Of a DNA stretch of 64,000 nucleotides, positions 36,088 through 46,784 are shown one piece after another. The position numbers and the translations under genes were made by a program. This stretch comes from Caecibacter massiliensis (GTDB taxonomy: Bacteria; Bacillota; Negativicutes; Veillonellales; Megasphaeraceae). The notes beneath the pieces are model-generated. The model ran no database searches, was not told where the DNA came from, and saw nothing but the letters and a program-made list of their open reading frames with translations. How positions within the stretch are numbered: position 1 is the first letter of the stretch; each line of letters begins with the position of its first letter. The stretch is from NCBI GenBank assembly GCA_900095875.1, contig LT608311.1:1889382-1953381 (forward strand), in the 5' to 3' direction.

Positions 36088-36588
36088 ATGCGGGCAATGG
36101 GAATCGATCCGGGGACGGCTATCTGTGGCTTTGGCGTGGTCGATGCTATGGGGAGCCGGCTGAAACCGGTGACATACGGCACGGTACAGACGACACCGGA
36201 GTATACCGATGCCGAACGGCTGGTCATGCTCTACGACGGCCTGAACGAACTCTACGACAAGTATAAGCCCGATGTCATCGGTGTAGAACAGCTCTTTTTT
36301 AACCGCAATGTCACGACGGCCATCACCGTCGGCCAGGCCCGGGGCATCATCCTCCTTACGGCCCAGCAGGCCCATATCCCGATTCTGGAATTTTCCCCGC
36401 TCCAGGTCAAACAAGGTGTCACCGGCTATGGGCGGGCGACGAAGGAACAGGTCATCGATATGACCATGCGCCTTCTCGGCATCCGGGAGAAAATCAAGCC
36501 CGATGATGCGGCCGATGCGCTGGCTATGGCGATTTATACCATTTATTCCCGTCATTCCCTGAGTTTGAAAAGGACGGTCCAATTATGA
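36088..36588 (+). CDS. ruvC: Holliday junction resolvase RuvC
   Basis: 166 residues; cuts Holliday junctions made by RuvAB. The catalytic acidic residues are visible in GIDPGTA (Asp), VIGVEQLFF (Glu) and KPDDAADALAMAIY (two Asp). AAGGAG lies nine bases before ATG 36088; GTG 36085 is a possible alternative, and the longer frame from 36001 crosses the promoter. It overlaps ruvA by 4 bp. Confidence 0.95.
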   Translation: MRAMGIDPGTAICGFGVVDAMGSRLKPVTYGTVQTTPEYTDAERLVMLYDGLNELYDKYKPDVIGVEQLFFNRNVTTAITVGQARGIILLTAQQAHIPILEFSPLQVKQGVTGYGRATKEQVIDMTMRLLGIREKIKPDDAADALAMAIYTIYSRHSLSLKRTVQL

Positions 36589-37187
36589 TCGGTTATCTGA
36601 AAGGTACTATTACTCATATTTTTGAAAATGCCTGTTTCATCGATGTAAACGGCGTCGGCTACCGGGCTATCGTGTCCGGTTCGACCCTGGGAAATCTGAC
36701 TATCGGCAAAGAAACGATGCTCTATACGTATATGAGTGTCAGTGAAAACGATATCACCCTCTACGGATTCCTGACCCAGGATGAATATGAATTGTTCCTG
36801 CTCCTCATCACGGTCAATGGCATCGGCCCCAAACTTGCGGTAAACGCCCTGGGAGCCGTTACGCCGGACCAGATGCGGCTGGCCATCAGCCAGAGCAATA
36901 TGAGTGTCCTGACGAAGCTGCCGGGCATCGGCAAGAAGACGGCCAACCGCCTCGTGTTGGAGCTGAAAGACAAGGTGGGGACGCCCGGTGACAGTGATGT
37001 CATGGCGGTGACTGTGGAAGATACGACAGCGCCACAGGGCATGGCTGCCGAAGCGCTGGCGGCTCTTCAGTCGTTGGGCTATTCCGAACAGGAAGCGCTG
37101 CCGGTCATCCAGAAACAGGCTGCTGCCTGCGATAGTGTAGAAAGCCTTATCAAGGCGGCTCTGCGCAGTCTCGGCAGCGGGAGGTAA
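36585..37187 (+). CDS. ruvA: Holliday junction branch migration protein RuvA
   Basis: 200 residues. The N-terminal OB-fold begins MIGYLKGTI. Two helix-hairpin-helix motifs (LLITVNGIGPKLAVN and LTKLPGIGKKTANRL) bind the junction, and a flexible linker leads to the C-terminal RuvB-binding three-helix domain (AAEALAALQSLGYSEQEA). The ATG overlaps the ruvC stop; ruvB follows after three bases. Confidence 0.96.
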   Translation: MIGYLKGTITHIFENACFIDVNGVGYRAIVSGSTLGNLTIGKETMLYTYMSVSENDITLYGFLTQDEYELFLLLITVNGIGPKLAVNALGAVTPDQMRLAISQSNMSVLTKLPGIGKKTANRLVLELKDKVGTPGDSDVMAVTVEDTTAPQGMAAEALAALQSLGYSEQEALPVIQKQAAACDSVESLIKAALRSLGSGR

Positions 37188-37190
37188 CAG

Positions 37191-38222
37191 ATGGAAGAAC
37201 ATCGCATCATTGAGACGGCCGACCTGCCGGGTGATTCCTGGCAGTACAGTCTGCGGCCTCATTATTTAAAGGAATATATCGGCCAGACCAAGGCCAAGGA
37301 AAATCTGCGCGTATTCATTGAAGCGGCGAAACTGCGCAAGGAAGCGCTGGACCACGTGCTCCTGTACGGGCCGCCGGGCCTGGGCAAGACGACCATGGCC
37401 TGCATCATCGCCAATGAGCTGGGCGTCAATCTGCGTATCACGTCCGGCCCGGCGATCGAACGGCCCGGCGATCTGGCAGCCCTGCTGACCAATCTGCAGG
37501 AACGGGACTTGTTGTTCATCGATGAAATCCACCGTCTGTCCCACAGCGTAGAAGAAGTGCTATATGCGGCCATGGAAGATTACGCCCTCGATATTGTCAT
37601 CGGCAAGGGACCCAGTGCCCGGTCGGTGCGTATCGACCTGCCGCCGTTTACCCTCGTCGGTGCGACGACACAGGTAGGCCGGCTGGCACCGCCTCTCCGG
37701 GACCGCTTCGGCGTCATCTGCCGTCTGGAATTTTATAAGCCCGAAGAACTGGTGCTCATCATCCGCCGGACAGCGCAGATCCTCGATATCGAAATAGAGG
37801 AACAGGGGGCACTGGAAATCGCCCGCCGTAGCCGGGGCACACCGCGTATTGCCAACCGCCTGTTGAAGCGGGTCCGCGATTTTGCCCAGGTAGCCGGAGC
37901 ACCGGCTATTACCAGCGACATTGCCTCGTCGGCACTGGACCGGCTGGAAGTAGACCGTTGCGGCCTGGACCGGACGGACCGGCGGGTACTGCAGGTCATT
38001 ATCGAGAAGTTCGGCGGCGGTCCCGTCGGCCTCGATACGATTGCGGCGGCAATCAGCGAGTCCGTCGATGCCGTCGAAGATGTCTATGAACCGTTTCTCA
38101 TGCAGCAGGGATTTTTGAACCGTACGCCCCGGGGACGGGTCGTGACGGCTGCAGCCTATCGTCACCTCGGCCTGCCTGAACCGGGACGGGATGACGGCGC
38201 CAAGAGTACGTCACTCTTTTAG
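37191..38222 (+). CDS. ruvB: Holliday junction branch migration helicase RuvB
   Basis: 343-residue AAA+ motor. Motifs: [12 protein letters not shown], Walker [11 protein letters not shown], Walker [11 protein letters not shown], sensor [10 protein letters not shown], arginine finger region PLRDRFG, and a winged-helix C-terminus ([13 protein letters not shown]). It forms hexamers that drive branch migration with RuvA. Spacing to neighbours indicates one operon. Confidence 0.97.
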   Translation: MEEHRIIETADLPGDSWQYSLRPHYLKEYIGQTKAKENLRVFIEAAKLRKEALDHVLLYGPPGLGKTTMACIIANELGVNLRITSGPAIERPGDLAALLTNLQERDLLFIDEIHRLSHSVEEVLYAAMEDYALDIVIGKGPSARSVRIDLPPFTLVGATTQVGRLAPPLRDRFGVICRLEFYKPEELVLIIRRTAQILDIEIEEQGALEIARRSRGTPRIANRLLKRVRDFAQVAGAPAITSDIASSALDRLEVDRCGLDRTDRRVLQVIIEKFGGGPVGLDTIAAAISESVDAVEDVYEPFLMQQGFLNRTPRGRVVTAAAYRHLGLPEPGRDDGAKSTSLF

Positions 38223-38230
38223 GAGACACT

Positions 38231-38446
38231 ATGGCTAAAACACTGATTTACATCGGAATCTTTTTTATCATTGCCGGCGCAGCCTGGATGGGACTGGATC
38301 AGCTGGGACTGTCCCGGTTCCTCGGACACCTGCCGGGAGACATCCATTTCACCAGGGGAAATACGTCTTTTTATTTTCCCGTCGTGACCTGTATCGTCAT
38401 CAGCGTCGTCCTTTCTATTATTCTCAACTTTTTTTCCCGCCATTAA
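38231..38446 (+). CDS. DUF2905 family membrane protein
   Basis: 71 residues with two hydrophobic helices and the DUF2905 pattern (GLSRFLGHLPGDIHFTRGNTSFYFPVVT). It commonly follows ruvB in Firmicutes and Negativicutes. Eight bases separate it from ruvB. Function unknown. Confidence 0.88.
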   Translation: MAKTLIYIGIFFIIAGAAWMGLDQLGLSRFLGHLPGDIHFTRGNTSFYFPVVTCIVISVVLSIILNFFSRH

Positions 38447-38463
38447 GAGAGGAGCGGCTTCAT

Positions 38464-39702
38464 ATGTGGTTTAAAAAGATAGCGTGTCTTGTTACGGCCG
38501 CCTTTTGCCTCGTTTCCTTTGGGGGAATGGCCGCTGCATCGGGCATGGGTCAGCCTGTGCGCATCGGCATCCGCGAAGGGCGCGGTTCGGTCGCTTTCAC
38601 CAGTGACAGCGGCCTGGGCGTCTGGAAAAACGGGTCCCTGTGGAAGAAATATCCCGCCCGTACGCCCTTGCAGGTTGCCCTCAAGGGTAATACCGTGACC
38701 GTCGGCGGCGCTGCCGCTGCTGGCGCCGTCGAAGTTCGCCCTCTTTCATCTTCCGGGTCGGTGAAGATTACTGACGGCTATGCCTATCGCGGTGCTATGA
38801 GAGTCATGAAATCGCCCCAGCGGTGGGGCCTGACCGTCGTGAATGTCGTTCCCATGGAAGAATATCTCTACGGTGTCGTCGGCAAGGAAATGTCGCCGTC
38901 ATGGCATCCGGAAGCGCTCAAGGCACAGGCCGTCGCAGCGCGTACCTATGCCGTTTCTCATAAGAATAATTTTGCCAGCCGCGGGTTTGATATGACCGAC
39001 GATACATCCAGCCAGACCTATGCCGGCATCAATGGCGAATCGCCGTCGGTCATCGCCGCCGTCAATGCGACGCGGGGCGAAGTACTGACCTATGGTGGCA
39101 AGCCGATTGACGCTTTTTTCTGTTCGTCAGCCGGCGGCTGGACGGAAAACAGTGAAAACGTGTGGGGCTCCCACATTCCTTATCTGCGCGGCGTATCCGA
39201 CACGAGCAGCCGCATGCCGTCGTACCGCTGGGCGGTGACGACGACGCCGGAAAAACTGGCAGCCAATCTCGCTGCCGCCGGCAAGGGGGTAGGCAAGGTC
39301 AGGTCTATTACACTGTCACCGCTGGGCAGACGGCCTATGGCCGTTTCCGACCGGGGAGTTTCCGGCCGGGTGCTGTCCATGACCGTTACGGGATCGGCCG
39401 GCTCAGTCCGCGTGACGGGCAATGCCTTCCGGTCCATATACGGCCTGAAGAGCACTCTCTTTGATTTTGCCCAGGGAAATGGCACTCTCCCCAATCCGGA
39501 TTCAGGAAAGGCGGCCCGCAGTACGACCATGGCCCTCAAAGCCGGCATCCCTATCACGATTTACGGATATGGCTGGGGCCATGGACTGGGAATGAGCCAG
39601 TACGGAGCGTATCAGATGGCTCAGGAACACGGCAGTGCCGGTTATTACCGCACAATCCTGGCCCATTATTATACAGGTACCAGACTTGAAAAATTATATT
39701 GA
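38464..39702 (+). CDS. SpoIID/LytB-domain exported protein
   Basis: 412 residues with a signal peptide (ends near MAAASG). The SpoIID domain shows [46 protein letters not shown], the [17 protein letters not shown] segment, and a closing [20 protein letters not shown]. SpoIID is a lytic transglycosylase acting on denuded glycan in spore formers (known). In a non-sporulating Negativicute a general cell-wall or division role is likely. AGAGGAG precedes the start. It sits between ruvB-DUF2905 and queA, as in related genomes. Confidence 0.9.
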   Translation: MWFKKIACLVTAAFCLVSFGGMAAASGMGQPVRIGIREGRGSVAFTSDSGLGVWKNGSLWKKYPARTPLQVALKGNTVTVGGAAAAGAVEVRPLSSSGSVKITDGYAYRGAMRVMKSPQRWGLTVVNVVPMEEYLYGVVGKEMSPSWHPEALKAQAVAARTYAVSHKNNFASRGFDMTDDTSSQTYAGINGESPSVIAAVNATRGEVLTYGGKPIDAFFCSSAGGWTENSENVWGSHIPYLRGVSDTSSRMPSYRWAVTTTPEKLAANLAAAGKGVGKVRSITLSPLGRRPMAVSDRGVSGRVLSMTVTGSAGSVRVTGNAFRSIYGLKSTLFDFAQGNGTLPNPDSGKAARSTTMALKAGIPITIYGYGWGHGLGMSQYGAYQMAQEHGSAGYYRTILAHYYTGTRLEKLY

Positions 39703-39725
39703 TTGCTAAGACAGGAAGGATTATT

Positions 39726-40745
39726 TTGAAACTGACTGATTTTTCGTATGAATTACCAAAAGAACTGATTGCCCAGCATCCGGCCGAACCGCGGGATCAT
39801 GCCCGCCTCATGTTGTATGACAAAAAAACAGGTGCTGTGGAACATAAGCACTTTTACGACCTCGCCGATGAACTTCAGGCCGGCGATGTCCTCGTCTTCA
39901 ACGACTCCAAAGTCATTCCCGCCCGCCTCTATGGGAAACGGGTCCCGACGGGCGGCAAGGTAGAAGTACTGCTCCTGACTCCGGTCGGGGAAGACCGCTG
40001 GGAAGTGCTGGTCAAACCGGGGAAGAAGGCTCTCCCGGGTACGACCATCGAATTTCCCGGAGGCTTGCAGGCAGAAGTACTGGACCGCACCGACTTTGGC
40101 GGCCGGGTCGTCCATTTCACCTATGATGGCGTGTTTGACGACATTATCGACCAGATTGGCGAAATGCCCCTGCCACCGTATATCCATGAAAAAATGGAAG
40201 ACCCCGATGAATACCAGACAGTCTATGCCCGCGAACGGGGATCGGCAGCGGCGCCGACGGCAGGACTGCATTTTACAGATGAACTGCTGCAGAAAATCCG
40301 CGATAAGGGTGTAGAAGAAGTCTTCGTTACTCTTCATGTCGGCCTGGGTACATTCCGTCCGGTAGAAGAAGAAAACATCGAAGACCATCAGATGCACAGT
40401 GAATTTTACAGCATCACTCCCGAAGCAGCTGATGCTATCAACCGGGCAAAAGCTGAAGGACGGCGTATCATTGCCGTAGGAACGACGAGTATTCGCACTC
40501 TGGAAAGTGCCGGCACGACGGGAACGCTCAAGGCCGGTTCCGGCTGGACGAATATTTTCATCTACCCGGGCTTTACCTTCCATATCGTCGATGCTCTGGT
40601 CACTAATTTCCACCTTCCCGAATCGACGCTGCTCATGCTCATCAGTGCCCTTTCGACGCGGGAACAGATTCTCCATGCCTATGACATTGCCGTCAGGGAA
40701 AAATACCGTTTCTTCAGTTTCGGCGATGCCATGTTTATTCATTAG
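39726..40745 (+). CDS. queA: S-adenosylmethionine:tRNA ribosyltransferase-isomerase
   Basis: 339 residues; transfers the ribosyl part of SAM onto preQ1 in tRNA during queuosine synthesis. Motifs: [20 protein letters not shown] near the N-terminus, [34 protein letters not shown]-like [11 protein letters not shown] and [19 protein letters not shown] 39726 is chosen since AAGGA lies six bases upstream and the protein then begins [11 protein letters not shown]; the earlier TTG at 39699 would overlap the previous stop. It is adjacent to tgt, the previous step of the pathway. Confidence 0.95.
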   Translation: MKLTDFSYELPKELIAQHPAEPRDHARLMLYDKKTGAVEHKHFYDLADELQAGDVLVFNDSKVIPARLYGKRVPTGGKVEVLLLTPVGEDRWEVLVKPGKKALPGTTIEFPGGLQAEVLDRTDFGGRVVHFTYDGVFDDIIDQIGEMPLPPYIHEKMEDPDEYQTVYARERGSAAAPTAGLHFTDELLQKIRDKGVEEVFVTLHVGLGTFRPVEEENIEDHQMHSEFYSITPEAADAINRAKAEGRRIIAVGTTSIRTLESAGTTGTLKAGSGWTNIFIYPGFTFHIVDALVTNFHLPESTLLMLISALSTREQILHAYDIAVREKYRFFSFGDAMFIH

Positions 40746-41864
<1,119 letters not shown>

Positions 41865-41915
41865 TTCTACACATCATGTACATATATTATATTTATTCAC
41901 TAGGAGGTAAAAACT

Positions 41916-42242
41916 GTGGATTCTATTGCTAATTTTTTTAACGGTTTGACTAACTACGATAACCTGGGCTTTCTGGGTGACCTCGGCCAGATGTGGCCGC
42001 TGCTCTTCATGGTCCTCTTGTTCTACTTCATTTTGTATCGTCCGCAGAAGCGTCAGCAGAAACGGCGTCAGGAAATGTTCTCCAATCTGAAGAAAAACAC
42101 CAAAATTGTTACCGTTGGCGGCCTCTATGGCGTAATTACGGATATCAAAGACGACTATGTCCGCATCCGCATTGCCGATAAAGTGGAAATCAAGCTGAAG
42201 AAAGAATCCATCAGCGCGATTGCCGGCGACGAAGAAGACTAA
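41916..42242 (+). CDS. yajC: Preprotein translocase subunit YajC
   Basis: 108 residues with one membrane helix (LLFMVLLFYFILYRPQKRQQKRRQE) and the family pattern KNTKIVTVGGLYGVITDIKDDYVRIRI. It is an accessory subunit of the SecDF-YidC complex. AGGAGG precedes the start; secD follows after 15 bases. Confidence 0.94.
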   Translation: MDSIANFFNGLTNYDNLGFLGDLGQMWPLLFMVLLFYFILYRPQKRQQKRRQEMFSNLKKNTKIVTVGGLYGVITDIKDDYVRIRIADKVEIKLKKESISAIAGDEED

Positions 42243-42257
42243 GGGGAGGGACTTCTC

Positions 42258-43508
42258 TTGCGGACCCGCAATATGATTAAGTTTTCCGCTGCCGTCATCA
42301 TCATTCTGGCAGCATTTATCACCTTCATCTATCCCCTGGCCAATTCCATCAAGCAGGGCCTGGATTTGCAGGGTGGTACCCATATCGTACTGGAAGCCGT
42401 CGATACACCGGAAGCACCGGTTACAGACGATTCCCTGAACCGTGCTGTCTCCATCGTCGAACGGCGTATCAATGAAATGGGCCTGACTGAACCGATTGTC
42501 CAGAAAGAAGGGGCACGGCGGATCATCGTCGAACTGCCGGGGGAAAAGAATCCGGAAAAGGCGATTGAAACCATCGGCAAGACGGCGGTCCTGGAATTTA
42601 AGGATGAATCGGGCACGACGCGCATGACCGGGAATGATCTGAAAACGGCAAAAGAACAGATCGACCAGGGCAAGAAGAACGTCGTCGCCATTGAATTTAC
42701 CGACGAAGGGGCCAAGAAATTTGCCGACCTCACGGCTTCCAACGTAGGCCGTAAAATCGGCATTTACCTCGATGGCGCACCCCTTACCGAACCGGTCGTC
42801 AACGAACCGATTACGGGCGGCAAGGCAGTCATCACCGGCAGCAAGACACTGGAAGATGCCAAGAATCTGGCCATCCTGCTCCGTTCCGGCGCACTGCCGG
42901 TCAAGCTGCAGGTCATGGAAGTCCGTACCATCGGGCCGAGCCTGGGCCAGGATTCCAAGGTCAAATCGGAAAAAGCCTTTGCCATCGGCATCGTGCTCAT
43001 CATGATTTTCCTGATCATCATCTACCGGATGTCCGGCGTAGTGGCCAATATCGCCCTTCTGGTCTACGTCCTCATCCTGTTGTCTATTTTGAAGTACCTC
43101 GATGCCACCCTGACTCTGCCAGGCATCGCCGGGGTCATCCTGTCCATGGGCTTTGCCGTCGATGCGAATATCCTGATATTCGAACGATTTAAGGAAGAAG
43201 TGCTCATTGGCAAGAGTCTAAGGACATCTATGGAGGCTGGCTTCAAGCGGGCGTTTAACACAATCCTCGATGCCAACGTATCGGTCATGATCGCGGCTAT
43301 CGTCCTCATCGTCATGGGCAGCGGCACTGTAAAAGGCTTTGCCGTCAACCTGGCACTGGGGATTATCGTCAGTATGTTTACGGCGATCATCGTCAGCCGT
43401 TCGCTCCTGACGTGGTTCATCAATACGGGGCTCATTACCAATCCCTGGTTCTACGGGCTGAACCGCAAGGTACCGGAACATATGAAGAATAAGGGGGGAC
43501 ACAAATGA
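42258..43508 (+). CDS. secD: Protein translocase subunit SecD
   Basis: 416 residues. Shows GLDLQGGTHIVLEA after the first helix, the periplasmic P1 head region, and six-helix RND core motifs (GIVLIMIFLIIIYRM, LPGIAGVILSMGFAVDANILIFERFKEE). It uses the proton or sodium gradient to pull exported proteins. GGGGAGGG supports TTG 42258; ATG 42273 is an alternative. It overlaps secF by 4 bp. Confidence 0.95.
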   Translation: MRTRNMIKFSAAVIIILAAFITFIYPLANSIKQGLDLQGGTHIVLEAVDTPEAPVTDDSLNRAVSIVERRINEMGLTEPIVQKEGARRIIVELPGEKNPEKAIETIGKTAVLEFKDESGTTRMTGNDLKTAKEQIDQGKKNVVAIEFTDEGAKKFADLTASNVGRKIGIYLDGAPLTEPVVNEPITGGKAVITGSKTLEDAKNLAILLRSGALPVKLQVMEVRTIGPSLGQDSKVKSEKAFAIGIVLIMIFLIIIYRMSGVVANIALLVYVLILLSILKYLDATLTLPGIAGVILSMGFAVDANILIFERFKEEVLIGKSLRTSMEAGFKRAFNTILDANVSVMIAAIVLIVMGSGTVKGFAVNLALGIIVSMFTAIIVSRSLLTWFINTGLITNPWFYGLNRKVPEHMKNKGGHK

Positions 43509-44437
43509 GATTCAACATCGTAGCTCATAAAAAATGGTGGTTCACCCTGTCGTCCGTGCTGGTCATTTTCAGTATCATCTCCATTTTTATCAATGGGTTC
43601 AACTTTGGCATTGACTATACGGGCGGCACGATTCTGGACATGCAGTTCAAGCAGCCTGTCACCGTCTCCCAGGTGCGTGAAGTCGTGGACCAGTCCAATA
43701 TGGACCTGGAAAACAGCGTCATCCAGCTTTCCGGGGTCAGCGATCAGGATTCGTCCCAGGATGTCATGATCCGCATGCGCAACCTGTCGTCCGATGAAAG
43801 CAAGGCGATTGCCGACCAGCTCAGCAATAAACTGGGCGAGGCCGAAGTGAAGCGGACCGAATCCGTCGGGGCTGTCATCGGCTCGGAAGTCACGAAAAAT
43901 GCGATCATGAGCCTGGCCGTGGCCTTTATCGCCCTGGCGGCGTACATCACTCTCCGGTTTGAATACAAAATCGCTCTTTCCGCCCTCGTTTCCATTCTCC
44001 ATGATTTGATCATGGTACTGGGCTTTTTCTCCTTTTTCCATCTGGAAATCGATGCGACTTTCCTGGCAGCTATCCTGACCGTCGTCGGGTACTCCATGAA
44101 TGAAGCGGTCGTCATCTTCGACCGTGTCCGTGAAAACACGCGGACTCACCGCCGCACCGATACATACGAAAAGCTGGCTTATGACAGCATCGCCCAGAGT
44201 ATCCACCGCAGTATTTATACCCTGACGACGGTACTCTTTGCCTGCGGTGCCCTCCATTTCTTCGGCGGGGAATCGACGAAGAATTTTTCCCTGGTCATGC
44301 TCATTGGCTTTATCAGCGGGGCCTACAGCTCGATTTGCGTCGATACATCGCTGTGGGTCGTCTGGAAAAATCATACGAGCAACCGCCGCGGACCAAAAGC
44401 TGTCAGCCATGACGAAACGGAAGAAGAACCGGCATAA
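43505..44437 (+). CDS. secF: Protein translocase subunit SecF
   Basis: 310 residues: NFGIDYTGGTILDMQF near the N-terminus, then the RND core with LRFEYKIALSALVSILHDLIMVLGFFS and VVGYSMNEAVVIFDRVREN. Pairs with SecD. Its ATG overlaps the secD stop and a terminator follows within 50 bases, closing the ruv-to-sec gene string. Confidence 0.95.
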   Translation: MRFNIVAHKKWWFTLSSVLVIFSIISIFINGFNFGIDYTGGTILDMQFKQPVTVSQVREVVDQSNMDLENSVIQLSGVSDQDSSQDVMIRMRNLSSDESKAIADQLSNKLGEAEVKRTESVGAVIGSEVTKNAIMSLAVAFIALAAYITLRFEYKIALSALVSILHDLIMVLGFFSFFHLEIDATFLAAILTVVGYSMNEAVVIFDRVRENTRTHRRTDTYEKLAYDSIAQSIHRSIYTLTTVLFACGALHFFGGESTKNFSLVMLIGFISGAYSSICVDTSLWVVWKNHTSNRRGPKAVSHDETEEEPA

Positions 44438-44482
44438 GAGTGTAGCTAAGAAAAACATAGTTTGCAATTGGCAGAAATGCAT

Positions 44483-44520
44483 ACCAAAAACAGCTTGTCG
44501 TAAGACAAGCTGTTTTTGGT
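44483..44520 (+). terminator. secF terminator
   Basis: ACCAAAAACAGCTTGTC, GTAA, GACAAGCTGTTTTTGGT: a perfect 17-bp stem. Confidence 0.9.
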
Positions 44521-44525
44521 AACAT

Positions 44526-44581
44526 CTAATCACTAATCACTAATCACTAATCACTAATCACTAATCACTAATCACTAATCA
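44526..44581. repeat. Heptanucleotide array (CTAATCA)8
   Basis: Eight perfect 7-base units between the secF terminator and the end of the convergent MFS gene. It matches the arrays at 32066 and 33531 in period and sequence type. Confidence 0.95.
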
Positions 44582-44587
44582 CTAGCC

Positions 44588-45766
44588 TCACACTTTCTCC
44601 TCTTCCCATGCTTTGGGGACGGGAACGAGGAAGGTAAAAACGCAGCCTATGGCAGCGCATATCCAGAGAATCTGCATGGCTGTCTGGACGCCCCAGAGGT
44701 CGGCACCCCAGCCGACGACCGGTGACAGGAGGCCACCTACGGTCGTGCTCAGGCCCAGAGTGATGCCCGAAGCAAAGCCGACGTTTTTGCCCAGGTAGGT
44801 CTGACCGAGGACGACGATGGGACTGTAGGGAGCAAAGAGAGAGAAGGCGACGGGCAGCAGGAGCAGTGTGGCCAGCCAGAGCTGGGAACTGTTGACCAGG
44901 AAGAACATGGCCGGCACCATGATGAGGAATGAACCGCGCATGACCCGGATGAAGCCAAAACGGTCGGCCATGATACCGCCCAGGAAGGTGATGACGACGC
45001 CCATGGAAAACAGGATGGACAGGGCCATACTGCCCGTAGAGGGCGTGGCTCCCAGGATGGTGATCCAGTAAATGGGGATGAACGTATTACACAGGGTAAA
45101 GCCGATAGAACGGGCGAATATGACGACAGTCAGCTTGCTGAAGGCGCCCCAGTCATTTTCATGAGAGGCTCCCGGATGCGCTTTGGCTTCGGCTTTGTCA
45201 GCGGCGGCAGCCATGGTGAGGATGGTGGGCATGGAGTGGTAGAGAATAGCGGCGACGATCACGTTGACTATGCCGTACAGGACCAGCCCGTGGATGTCAA
45301 AGGTATAGGCACTGAACCCGGCTACCATCGGGCCGATGGCAAAACCGGCATTGCCGCCGACGGAAAAGCTGCCCAGAGCCTGTCCTTTGAGAGAACCGGC
45401 GATGCGGTTGACCATACGGGCGGCTTCGGGATGGAACAGACTGCCTCCCAGGCCGCTGATCATGGAACAGAACAGGATGATCCAGTAATTGGTCGTAAAG
45501 GCCAGGGCCGTCAGCGACAGGCCGCTCAGCACGGGACCCAGAGGGACCAGCCAGGGCTTGGAAATCCGGTCGGAATAGTAGCCGATGAGCGGCTGTGTTA
45601 CCGATGACAGGAGAATATTGGCAAAGATGATGCCCGCCGCCTGCTGGTAATTGAGCTGGCAGGCCGTGATAAAATACGGTAGCAGGGCAGGGATGCCGCC
45701 CTGGGCCCAGTCTACGGAGAAATGGCCCATGGTAAATAAATAGACATGGGGGTCGAGTTTTTTCAT
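44588..45766 (-). CDS. fsr: MFS transporter, fosmidomycin-resistance (Fsr) type
   Basis: 392 residues with twelve hydrophobic helices. The N-terminal GHFSVDWAQGGIPALLPYF and the segment SGLGGSLFHPEAARMV are characteristic of Fsr-like proteins. GVVITFLGGIMADRFG marks the second half. It exports small drugs or metabolites by proton antiport; the natural substrate is unknown. Transcribed alone, convergent with secF. Confidence 0.87.
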   Translation of the reverse strand: MKKLDPHVYLFTMGHFSVDWAQGGIPALLPYFITACQLNYQQAAGIIFANILLSSVTQPLIGYYSDRISKPWLVPLGPVLSGLSLTALAFTTNYWIILFCSMISGLGGSLFHPEAARMVNRIAGSLKGQALGSFSVGGNAGFAIGPMVAGFSAYTFDIHGLVLYGIVNVIVAAILYHSMPTILTMAAAADKAEAKAHPGASHENDWGAFSKLTVVIFARSIGFTLCNTFIPIYWITILGATPSTGSMALSILFSMGVVITFLGGIMADRFGFIRVMRGSFLIMVPAMFFLVNSSQLWLATLLLLPVAFSLFAPYSPIVVLGQTYLGKNVGFASGITLGLSTTVGGLLSPVVGWGADLWGVQTAMQILWICAAIGCVFTFLVPVPKAWEEEKV

Positions 45767-45853
45767 GGAAATCCCTTCTTTATGATAATATAAACATATA
45801 TGTCAATAACTATCATTATACCATACAGGACATATAATTGACAGAAAAATTTC

Positions 45854-45881
45854 TTGACAAGATGTCTTTGTGTGATATACT
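45854..45881 (+). promoter_or_regulatory. Promoter of tRNA-Ile
   Basis: TTGACA and TATACT, 16 bases apart, ending 19 bases before the tRNA. Confidence 0.75.
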
Positions 45882-45900
45882 AAAAAAGTCGCTAGGACAT

Positions 45901-45977
<77 letters not shown>

Positions 45978-45982
45978 CAAAG

Positions 45983-46020
45983 AACACCGTACGAGATACG
46001 CTCCGTATGGTGTTTTTTTC
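45983..46020 (+). terminator. tRNA-Ile terminator
   Basis: AACACCGTACG and CGTATGGTGTT pair with one G-T, followed by a T-run. Confidence 0.85.
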
Positions 46021-46124
46021 TACCCTTTTTCCTGTTTTTTTGGTATGGAACTTTCCTCGTTTTGTGCTATAATTAAAAATCACAGGATTTACATTTTACT
46101 GATGCGTTTAAAGGAGGGTCTGTC

Positions 46125-46784
46125 ATGTCTATTGCAGCCTGTATTGAACACACGAATTTAAAACCGGAAGCGACGCCCGGAGATATCCGCCAGCTTTGCC
46201 AGGAAGCGCGTACGTACGGATTTGCCGCTGTTTGCGTCAATTCGTCTTATGTAGAACTGGCAAAACAGGAACTGGCCGGGACATCCTGCCTGGTGACATC
46301 GGTCGTCGGATTTCCTCTTGGAGCTATGGCCAGCAAGGCAAAGGCCATGGAAACAGCCGAAGCCGTAGCCAGCGGGGCTGATGAAATTGATATGGTCCTG
46401 GCTATCGGCCGGGCCAAAGCCGCCGACTGGGAGTACGTCTATCAGGACATCCGCCTCGTCGTGCTGAGTGCGGCCAGCCGTCCCGTCAAAGTGATACTGG
46501 AAACGGGGCTTCTCACAGATGAAGAAAAGGTAAAGGCCTGCCAGGTGGCTGTCGAAGCAGGAGCTGCCTATGTCAAGACGTCGACGGGCTTTGGCCATGG
46601 TGGAGCGACCGTCCACGATGTGGCTCTCATGAAACGGGCCGTAGACGGCAGTGCCAAAATCAAGGCCTCCGGCGGTATCCACGATTATGCCTCGGCGCGG
46701 CAGCTCGTAGAAGCCGGTGCCGACCGCCTCGGTGCCAGTGCCGGCATTGCCATCGTACAGGGAGAACTCCATGACGGAGAGTGA
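46125..46784 (+). CDS. deoC: Deoxyribose-phosphate aldolase
   Basis: 219 residues; splits 2-deoxyribose-5-phosphate into glyceraldehyde-3-phosphate and acetaldehyde in nucleoside catabolism. The Schiff-base lysine lies in AAYVKTSTGFGHGGAT; other motifs are EHTNLKPEATPGDI, VVGFPLGA, ADEIDMVL and KASGGIHDYASA. AAAGGAGGG precedes the ATG. It overlaps the next gene by 14 bp, so the two are translationally linked. Confidence 0.95.
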   Translation: MSIAACIEHTNLKPEATPGDIRQLCQEARTYGFAAVCVNSSYVELAKQELAGTSCLVTSVVGFPLGAMASKAKAMETAEAVASGADEIDMVLAIGRAKAADWEYVYQDIRLVVLSAASRPVKVILETGLLTDEEKVKACQVAVEAGAAYVKTSTGFGHGGATVHDVALMKRAVDGSAKIKASGGIHDYASARQLVEAGADRLGASAGIAIVQGELHDGE